Below, piece by piece: positions 58,938 through 64,000 of a DNA stretch of 64,000 nucleotides; positions within the stretch are counted from its first letter, which is position 1, and each line of letters starts with the position of its first letter. Source of the DNA: Modestobacter lapidis (GTDB lineage: Bacteria > Actinomycetota > Actinomycetes > Mycobacteriales > Geodermatophilaceae); the NCBI GenBank assembly GCA_019779905.1, contig JABAKE010000002.1, forward strand, positions 372,001 to 436,000, in the 5' to 3' direction. The translations under genes were made by a program, and so were the position numbers. A model generated the notes under the pieces. It did not search any database, was not told the origin of the DNA, and saw only the letters and a program-made list of their open reading frames with translations.

Positions 58938-59326
58938 GTTCGCTTGCCTCCTCGACCCGCATGCGCGGGCGGAATGATCAGGTCGACCGACCCGGGATCG
59001 GCCGGATGGGCCGGGGACGGACTCGTCACAGTGTGTCGTAGGGCTCGGCCGGCCCGAGTGAGCAGGCCGTGACTACTGGACAGTAGGCAGCGCCGGAGAA
59101 CGCCGTCCACGGCCGTCACCCATTTGTGATCTGGGCTCGCGAGCACCGCCCGGAGCCCGCAAGAAGTGCGTCGCCAACCGCACTTCGCCGGGCGATTTCC
59201 AGACGCAGGACCGTCCCGGTGCACGAATTGGGTGCCACCGGCACGCTCCGCCCCGCGCCGATGTGTCAGACCGGCCACCGGGGGTATCGATCCCGCTGAC
59301 TGGATCGCAGCACTCGAGGAGGAACC
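58938..59326. other. Intergenic region between the peptide-binding gene and csbD-like gene
   Basis: This 389-bp region separates two divergent genes. I see no coding frame or RNA gene. It holds the small inverted repeat CTACTG-GA-CAGTAG (59073-59086) and, close to the csbD-like gene, GGGGTATCGA (59281-59290), which resembles a sigma-B -10 element (GGGTAT). A purine-rich GAGGAGGAA precedes the csbD-like start. Confidence 0.5.
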
Positions 59327-59497
59327 GTGAGCGGCATGGACAAGATGAAGAACAAGGCCGAGGAGCTCGCGGGTCAGGGCAAGGAGGCCGCCGGCAAGGC
59401 GACCGACAACCGCGACCTCGAGGCGGAGGGCCACGCCGACCAGGCTTCCGGCAACGCCAAGCAGGCCGGCGAGAAGGTCAAGGACATCTTCAAGTGA
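59327..59497 (+). CDS. CsbD-family stress-response protein
   Basis: A 56-residue, highly charged helical protein (GTG 59327, with GAGGAGGAA before it). DKMKNKAEELAGQGKEAAGK, then ATDNRDLEAEGHADQASGNAKQAGEKVKD is the standard CsbD pattern of two similar halves. CsbD-like proteins are small hydrophilic general-stress proteins, under sigma-B in Bacillus; the GGGTAT upstream fits this. The biochemical role is unknown. It is too short for most gene finders' length cut-off but clearly real. Confidence 0.92.
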   Translation: MSGMDKMKNKAEELAGQGKEAAGKATDNRDLEAEGHADQASGNAKQAGEKVKDIFK

Positions 59498-59498
59498 C

Positions 59499-59954
59499 CT
59501 ACCGACTCATCCACTGAAGAAGCCGGGCGGCGGCGGCCGCCCGCGACAAGAGCGCCGTCCCCGGCCCGGTCAGGGACGGCGCTCCCCCGCATCCGCACCC
59601 CGCACCCGCGCCTTTTCGGCCGTCGACGAGGGCCACGACGCCGGCCGCCCGCTTGCTCCGCCACTGCCCTCGCCGACGCGCCACCTCGGCCACGAACGCC
59701 TGCTCGCTGAGCCGGCCGGCATGCAACATGCCATCGATGAAAGCGACCGCCGTCCCGGTCGTCTCCAAGGTCGCCAACTCCCACGCGCTGCGCTGTGCCG
59801 AGGTGACACGGACGCCGTCCTCTGCCATCCAGGTGTCCGCCGGCCCGAGGTCGGTCTTGTGCACCCGCACACCGCGGGGTCCGTCCCACGGACAGCCACG
59901 GGGCACGATCACCAGCACCGGGCCCGTCACGGAACTGAACGGGCGCCGAACCAC
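59499..59954 (-). pseudogene. Remnant of a DUF559/AbiEi-like endonuclease-family gene
   Basis: The piece PVLVIVPRGCPWDGPRGVRV, then HKTDLGPADTWMAEDGVRVTSAQRSAWELATLE and GMLHAGRLSEQAFVAEVARRRGQWRSKRAAGVV is the middle of actinobacterial proteins that carry a helical/winged N-terminal part and a C-terminal DUF559 (Vsr-like) nuclease. Here the N-terminal part and the whole nuclease are missing: after LVDGR (about residue 113) the frame runs into the csbD terminator and unrelated sequence. No catalytic residues remain, so it is read as a decayed gene. Confidence 0.72.
59551..59583. terminator. Bidirectional hairpin downstream of the csbD-like gene
   Basis: AGCGCCGTCCC (59551-59561) pairs perfectly with GGGACGGCGCT (59573-59583) around an 11-nt loop, 54 bp after the csbD-like stop. 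Confidence 0.8.
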
Positions 59955-59975
59955 CCGGCTGCCGACCGGCGGGGG

Positions 59976-60734
59976 TCAGCGGCGGGCGAGGAGGGCGCGG
60001 ACGGCGGGGAGCAGCGGCCGGTCGGCGGGGATCCAGTCCAGCGCCTCGAGGTCCGCGCCGGGCAGCCAGCGCAACTCGCTGTGCTCGGCGGCGGACAGCT
60101 CGCCTCCGGCGATCCGGCACCACCACACCCGCAGGGTCGAGGCGCCCGGGGCCCCGCCGGCGACGACGCCGTCCAGCGGGACCTCGCCGACGAACGCCCG
60201 CGGGACGACGACGACGCCCAGCTCCTCGCGACACTCCCGGACCAGGGCGGCCAGGTCGGTCTCGCCGCGCTCGACCTTGCCGCCGGGGAACTCCCACAGC
60301 CCGGCGAGGGAGCCGGTGCCGCGCTGGGCGACCAGCACCCGGCGCTGCTCGTCGACCACCGCCGCACCCACCACCTGGGTCACCGCCAGCGCACGGAGGG
60401 CGGCGGCCGCGGCGTAGGCGTCCAGGTGCGCCTGCATCGCCCGCAGCAGCCGGCGTCGCACCACCGTCCGGTCGACCAGCCCACCGAGCACCCCGGGGAG
60501 CCCCGTGCACCAGTCGACCTGCTCGACGACGAGCGTGCCGGCGCCGGTGGCGGCGAACGAGCGGGTGTGCGTCCGGGATCCCGGGCCCGGGGCCGCGGCG
60601 TAGACGTCCCGGTACGGGCGCAGCGACTCGACCTCGCGCAACGGGCGCGGCCAGGGCCGGCCGAGGGCGCGCGCGACATCGAACGCGACGGTCGACGGCG
60701 CCTCCACCAGAGTGGTGAACCGCAGCTGGGGCAC
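59976..60734 (-). CDS. START/SRPBCC-like domain fused to a Nudix (MutT) hydrolase
   Basis: A 252-residue protein of two domains. Residues 1-115 look like a polyketide-cyclase/START fold (QLRFTTLVEAPSTVAFDVARALG opening, long helix LLRAMQAHLDAYAAAAALRAL). Residues about 118-250 are a Nudix hydrolase: AAVVDEQRRVLVAQRGTGSLAGLWEFPGGKVERGETDLAALVRECREELG, with every position of the GX5EX7REUXEEXGU box filled. The Nudix half is close to MutT/8-oxo-dGTP-type enzymes. GTG 60734 starts it, 34 bp from the divergent Rrf2 gene. The fusion is unusual. Confidence 0.85.
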   Translation of the reverse strand: MPQLRFTTLVEAPSTVAFDVARALGRPWPRPLREVESLRPYRDVYAAAPGPGSRTHTRSFAATGAGTLVVEQVDWCTGLPGVLGGLVDRTVVRRRLLRAMQAHLDAYAAAAALRALAVTQVVGAAVVDEQRRVLVAQRGTGSLAGLWEFPGGKVERGETDLAALVRECREELGVVVVPRAFVGEVPLDGVVAGGAPGASTLRVWWCRIAGGELSAAEHSELRWLPGADLEALDWIPADRPLLPAVRALLARR

Positions 60735-60768
60735 CGCGGCAGCCTCTCAGACACGGCAGGATGGGGCC

Positions 60769-61287
60769 GTGCGCATCTCCGCCCGAGTCGACTACGCGGT
60801 ACGGGCGGCCATCGAACTGGCCGCCGTTGCGCCCGACGCCCTGACCTGTGACCGCATCGCCCAGGCACAGGGCATTCCCTCGCGGTTCCTCCAGTCGATC
60901 CTGGGCGACCTGCAGCACGCGCGGCTGGTCACCAGCCAGCGCGGCCGCGAGGGCGGTTACCGGCTGGCGCTGCCTGCCGAGCAGGTCTCGATCGCCCGGG
61001 TCATGCGGATCGAGCAGGGCTTCCTCGCCGAGGTGCACGGCCAGCGCCCCGAGGACGTCGAGTACCCCGGTGCCGCCACGGCCCTGGCCAGCGTGTGGGT
61101 GGCGGCCCGGGAGAGCTACCGCCAGGTCCTGGAGCGGGTGACCCTGGCCGACGTCGTCGCCGGCACGCTGCCGGCCAACGTCACCGAGCTGGTGGAACTG
61201 GAGGGCGCGTGGCGTTCCTTCGGCGCCACCGGCAGCCAGGACGACGGCGGGGCGGCCGGCGAGAAGCCGGCGACGGCAGCCGGCTGA
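60769..61287 (+). CDS. Rrf2-family transcriptional regulator
   Basis: A 172-residue Rrf2 protein. RISARVDYAVRAAIELAAVAPDALTCDRIAQAQGIPSRFLQSILGDLQHARLVTSQRGREGGYRLA is the winged-helix domain. The three clustered cysteines that hold the Fe-S cluster in IscR/NsrR are absent (only C28 is seen), so it is of the cluster-free kind like CymR. It sits upstream of the sulfite reductase cluster and may control sulfate or cysteine metabolism. The frame ends with a polar Gly/Ala tail. GTG 60769 is used. Confidence 0.9.
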   Translation: MRISARVDYAVRAAIELAAVAPDALTCDRIAQAQGIPSRFLQSILGDLQHARLVTSQRGREGGYRLALPAEQVSIARVMRIEQGFLAEVHGQRPEDVEYPGAATALASVWVAARESYRQVLERVTLADVVAGTLPANVTELVELEGAWRSFGATGSQDDGGAAGEKPATAAG

Positions 61288-61343
61288 CCGGCGACGCGCC
61301 GGGGCCACGGGCCCATCGCGGCAACATGTGGGACGATCAGGGT

Positions 61344-61430
61344 GTGACTGACTGCGGCTCGCTCCTCGTGGCGCGGCTGCACATCGATCTGGCGCGGGTC
61401 TCCAGCGCCGCGTGTCGCACCGCGCGCTGA
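61344..61430 (+). CDS. Leader peptide of the sulfate-assimilation operon
   Basis: A 28-residue reading frame (GTG 61344, TGA 61428-61430) located 99 bp before the sulfite reductase start. It holds LLVARLHIDLARVSSAAC, the conserved motif (R-x-H-x-D-L-x-R-V-x-S-x-x-C) of the actinobacterial putative leader peptides found before sulfur and cysteine-related operons. Two cysteines (positions 4 and 24) could let translation report cysteinyl-tRNA supply. No Shine-Dalgarno is visible, so the mRNA may be leaderless. Confidence 0.78.
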   Translation: MTDCGSLLVARLHIDLARVSSAACRTAR

Positions 61431-61529
61431 CCCGGTTCCGCCCGCAGCCACCGCTGCACACCCCCCCATCGGCAGCACCCCGGTAGCCCGCCCGTGCGGC
61501 GCGCGCCGGCGCAGAGGAGAAGTACTGAC

Positions 61530-63203
61530 GTGTCCTCCCCCACCCGCACCAGCAACCGCCCCGTCCGCGGGCAGGGCCAGTGGGCGCTCGGTTACCGGGA
61601 GCCGCTGAACCCCAACGAGCGGATGAAGAAGGACTCCGACGGCCTCGAGGTCCGCCAGCGGATCCTCGACCTGTACTCGAAGAGCGGGTTCGACGGCATC
61701 GACCCCGGCGACCTGCGCGGCCGCATGCGCTGGATGGGCCTCTACACGCAGCGGGCCCAGGGCATCCCCGGCGGCAAGACCGCCGTGCTGGAGCCCGAGG
61801 AGCTCGAGGATTCCTACTTCATGATGCGGGTGCGCACCGACGGCGGCGCCCTGAGCAGCGAGCAGCTCGGCGTCATCGGCGGGATCAGCACCGACTTCGG
61901 CCGGGACGTCGCCGACATCACCGACCGGCAGAACGTGCAGCTGCACTGGATCCGGATCGAGGACATCCCGGAGATCTGGCGGCGGCTGGAGGCCGTGGGC
62001 CTGACGACGACCGAGGCGTGCGGCGACACCCCGCGCGGGATGCTGAACTGCCCGCTGGCCGGCGTCCTGGCCGACGAGGTCCTCGACGCCAGCGGCGTGA
62101 TGGCCCAGACGGTCGAGCGGTACCTCGGCGACCCGGCCTTCAGCAACCTGCCCCGCAAGTGGAAGACGTCGATGTCCGGCTGCGTCGACCACTGCACCGA
62201 GCCCGAGCTGGACGACGTCTCCTTCGTCGGCGTCCGCAACGAGGCCGGCGAGGCCGGCTACGACCTGTGGATCGGCGGCGGCCTGTCGACGAACCCGAAG
62301 CTGGCCCAGCGGATCGGCGTCTTCGTCCGCCCCGACCAGGTCACCGACGTCTGGGCGGCCGCGACCTCGATCTTCCGGGACTACGGCTACCGCCGGCAGC
62401 GCAACCACGCCCGGATGAAGTTCCTGATGGCCGACTGGGGCCCGGAGAGGTTCCGTCAGGTCCTGCAGGACGAGTACCTGCACGCCGCCCTGCCCGATGG
62501 CCCGGCCCCGGCCCCGGCGGCGCACGACCAGCGCGACCACGTCGGCGTGCGCAAGCAGAAGGACGGCAGCAACGCCCTCGGCTTCGCGCTGCGCACCGGC
62601 CGCATCAGCGGCTCGTTGCTGACCCGGGTGGCCGACCTCGCCGCCGAGTACGGCAACGGCCGCATCCGAACGACGACCCAGCAGAAGCTGGTCATCCTGG
62701 ACGTGCCCGATGAGCGGGTCGAGGACCTGGTGGACACGCTGGCCCGGCACGACCTGCTCGTCCGCCCGAGCGCCTTCCGTCGCGGCACGATGGCCTGCAC
62801 CGGCCTCGAGTTCTGCAAGCTGGCGATCGTCGAGACCAAGCAGCACGCCCAGGATCTCTACTCCGAGCTGGAGAAGCGGCTGCCGGACTTCGACGAGCCG
62901 ATCGGGATCAACGTCAACGGCTGCCCGAACTCCTGCGCGCGCTTCCAGACCGCCGACATCGGCTTCAAGGGGTCGATGGTCAAGAACGACGAGGGTGAGA
63001 TGGTCGAGGGCTTCCAGGTCCACCTCGGTGGGCATCTGGGCGTCGAGGCCACTTTCGGCCGCAAGTTCCGCGGTCACAAGGTGACCAAGGACGAGTCGGC
63101 CGACTACTGCGAGCGGATCCTCCGCGGCTACCTGGAGCGCCGCGAGCCCGGCGAGCGGTTCGCCGCCTACGTCGCCCGGGCCGACGAGGCCTGGCTGCTC
63201 TGA
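61530..63203 (+). CDS. sir: Assimilatory sulfite (nitrite) reductase, ferredoxin dependent
   Basis: A 557-residue siroheme/[4Fe-4S] reductase that takes sulfite to sulfide with six electrons. Cluster/siroheme cysteines are C423 and C429 (ACTGLEFCK) and C465 and C469 (NGCPNSC). Y72 (GLYTQR) and C164 (TEACGD) match the Tyr-Cys pair that is crosslinked in the mycobacterial SirA/NirA enzyme, favouring sulfite as substrate. GTG 61530 follows AGAGGAGAA. It is followed at once by a zinc-ribbon gene and cysH, so it belongs to assimilatory sulfate reduction. Confidence 0.94.
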   Translation: MSSPTRTSNRPVRGQGQWALGYREPLNPNERMKKDSDGLEVRQRILDLYSKSGFDGIDPGDLRGRMRWMGLYTQRAQGIPGGKTAVLEPEELEDSYFMMRVRTDGGALSSEQLGVIGGISTDFGRDVADITDRQNVQLHWIRIEDIPEIWRRLEAVGLTTTEACGDTPRGMLNCPLAGVLADEVLDASGVMAQTVERYLGDPAFSNLPRKWKTSMSGCVDHCTEPELDDVSFVGVRNEAGEAGYDLWIGGGLSTNPKLAQRIGVFVRPDQVTDVWAAATSIFRDYGYRRQRNHARMKFLMADWGPERFRQVLQDEYLHAALPDGPAPAPAAHDQRDHVGVRKQKDGSNALGFALRTGRISGSLLTRVADLAAEYGNGRIRTTTQQKLVILDVPDERVEDLVDTLARHDLLVRPSAFRRGTMACTGLEFCKLAIVETKQHAQDLYSELEKRLPDFDEPIGINVNGCPNSCARFQTADIGFKGSMVKNDEGEMVEGFQVHLGGHLGVEATFGRKFRGHKVTKDESADYCERILRGYLERREPGERFAAYVARADEAWLL

Positions 63204-63208
63204 GCCCC

Positions 63209-63379
63209 GTGAGCGAGCCCACACCAGGAAGAGCGCGGCAACTGCCCCCGTTCCACTGCCCGTACTGCGGGGACGAGGACCTGACGCCGCACGGCGACGC
63301 CGGGGCCGAGTGGCACTGCGGCGCCTGCCTGCGCACGTTCATCATCCGACTGACCGGAACAGGGGTGTCCCACTCGTGA
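63209..63379 (+). CDS. Small zinc-ribbon protein between sir and cysH
   Basis: A 56-residue protein from GTG 63209, 5 bp after the sir stop. C17xxC20 (HCPYCGDEDL) and C37xxC40 (WHCGACLRTF) form one zinc ribbon. The stop overlaps the cysH start (GTGA at 63376-63379). Small proteins in the same place occur in other actinobacterial sulfate operons; the function is unknown, perhaps a partner of the reductases. It is too short for usual ORF cut-offs, but the cysteines and exact coupling on both sides support it. Confidence 0.85.
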   Translation: MSEPTPGRARQLPPFHCPYCGDEDLTPHGDAGAEWHCGACLRTFIIRLTGTGVSHS

Positions 63380-64000
63380 CCACCGCCGTCGTCCGCCCGA
63401 CCCCGGAACTCGCCGCCGGGGCCGACGCCCTGTTCGAGGGCATCACCGACCCGGTGCAGCAGGCGCTCGCCGTGCTGAAGTGGGCCGGCGACACGTTCGG
63501 CGACGACTTCGCGGTCACCTCCTCGATGGCCGACGGGCTGCTGGCCCACCTGGCCAGCACGGCGTTCCCGGGCGTCCGGGTGGTCTTCCTGAACACCGGC
63601 TACCACTTCGCCGAGACGATCGGCACCCGCGACTGGATCACCGGCGTCCTGCCGATCACGCTGGTCGACGTCCAGCCGTCGCGGACGGTGGCCGAGCAGG
63701 ACGCCGAGCACGGGGAGAAGCTCTACGAGCGCGACCCCGACCTGTGCTGCTCGCTGCGCAAGGTGGAGCCGCTGGCCCGGGCGCTGTCCGGTCTGCTGGC
63801 CTGGGGCTCGGGTGTGCGCCGCGACGAGGCCGCCACCCGGGCCGGCACGAAGCTGGTCGACTGGGACGCGAAGCGCGGGATGATCAAGGTCAACCCGCTG
63901 GCCGCCTGGACCCAGGACGACGTCGACGCCTACGTCGCCGAGCACCAGGTGCCGGTCAACCCCCTCGCCGAGCTCGGCTACGCCTCGATCGGCTGTGCGC
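63376..64000 (+). CDS. cysH: Adenylyl-sulfate (APS) reductase, partial at window end
   Basis: The first 208 residues of CysH; the gene continues beyond the window. It has the PP-loop-derived start DDFAVTSSMADGLLAHL, the FLNTGYHFAET motif, C124-C125 (DLCCSLRKVEPL) and C207 (SIGC), which begins the second Cys pair. The CC...CxxC set marks the [4Fe-4S] type that reduces APS (rather than PAPS). WGSGVRRDEAATRAG is the usual substrate-arginine block. It gives sulfite to the sulfite reductase upstream. Confidence 0.93.
   Translation, partial: MTTAVVRPTPELAAGADALFEGITDPVQQALAVLKWAGDTFGDDFAVTSSMADGLLAHLASTAFPGVRVVFLNTGYHFAETIGTRDWITGVLPITLVDVQPSRTVAEQDAEHGEKLYERDPDLCCSLRKVEPLARALSGLLAWGSGVRRDEAATRAGTKLVDWDAKRGMIKVNPLAAWTQDDVDAYVAEHQVPVNPLAELGYASIGCA

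Noticed and set aside
58938-59326. tRNA or riboswitch in the gap upstream of the peptide-binding gene
   Set aside because: No cloverleaf, T-loop or known riboswitch core could be found by eye; only a small inverted repeat and a possible -10 element.

Overview
The window is about 64 kb of very GC-rich DNA (GC roughly 70% or more), with many GTG starts, tight 4-bp gene overlaps and an actinobacterial gene complement (SigE/RseA/HtrA, MshB, DUF3117, 7Fe ferredoxin, Mycobacterium-type DapD). Much of the core gene order follows the Mycobacterium tuberculosis stretch Rv1232c to Rv1170 as I recall it: an MgtE_N/CBS protein, DUF1003, mrp, tatB-htrA-rseA-sigE, an O-methyltransferase, glgC/glgA, DUF3117, tagA, a DivIVA-like protein, LOG, dapE/dapD, an aminotransferase with ferredoxin, and a small membrane protein with mshB. 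The style fits a Geodermatophilaceae-like actinobacterium. That family assignment is inference only. No rRNA, tRNA, CRISPR array, transposase or phage gene was seen.

Layout. 1-8.3 kb: phzF-like gene, a VapBC toxin-antitoxin pair with an inverted-repeat operator, MgtE_N/CBS-DUF1003-SDR operon, a P-loop kinase, a TetR/MFS efflux pair around a perfect 32-bp palindrome, and azlCD. 8.4-16.8 kb: mrp; the envelope-stress operon sigE-rseA-htrA-tatB with a divergent methyltransferase; glgC and glgA divergent. 16.8-31 kb: a three-gene cobalt-type nitrile hydratase with a split beta subunit, DUF350, an SPL-like radical SAM protein, a luciferase-like oxidoreductase, an App1-type protein carrying a threefold 27-residue repeat, two ABC exporters, DUF2252, a CrtI-like desaturase and a 491-residue protein of unknown role. 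31-47.5 kb: pepA, DUF3117, tagA, sugar epimerase, membrane glycosyltransferases, an EAL remnant, EamA, a four-gene coupled cassette (GT2, DUF2064, molybdopterin oxidoreductase, membrane protein), SRPBCC-DivIVA-LOG-dapE and dapD. 47.5-64 kb: an isolated zinc-finger/nuclease-like gene, dapC-fdxA, a decayed GNAT gene, mshB, an oligopeptide ABC operon, CsbD, a DUF559 remnant, a START-Nudix fusion, and a sulfate-assimilation cluster (Rrf2 regulator, leader peptide, sulfite reductase, zinc-ribbon protein, cysH cut by the window end).

Gene ends are often marked by strong hairpins. Several belong to one interspersed family with a conserved CTCGCAAGCTCG-like apex inside a variable outer stem. The accessory features most worth follow-up are the lone treble-clef/PD-(D/E)xK-like gene (47557-49170), the split nitrile hydratase, the sulfur-operon leader peptide, the repeat-expanded App1 protein, and the coupled molybdopterin-oxidoreductase cassette.
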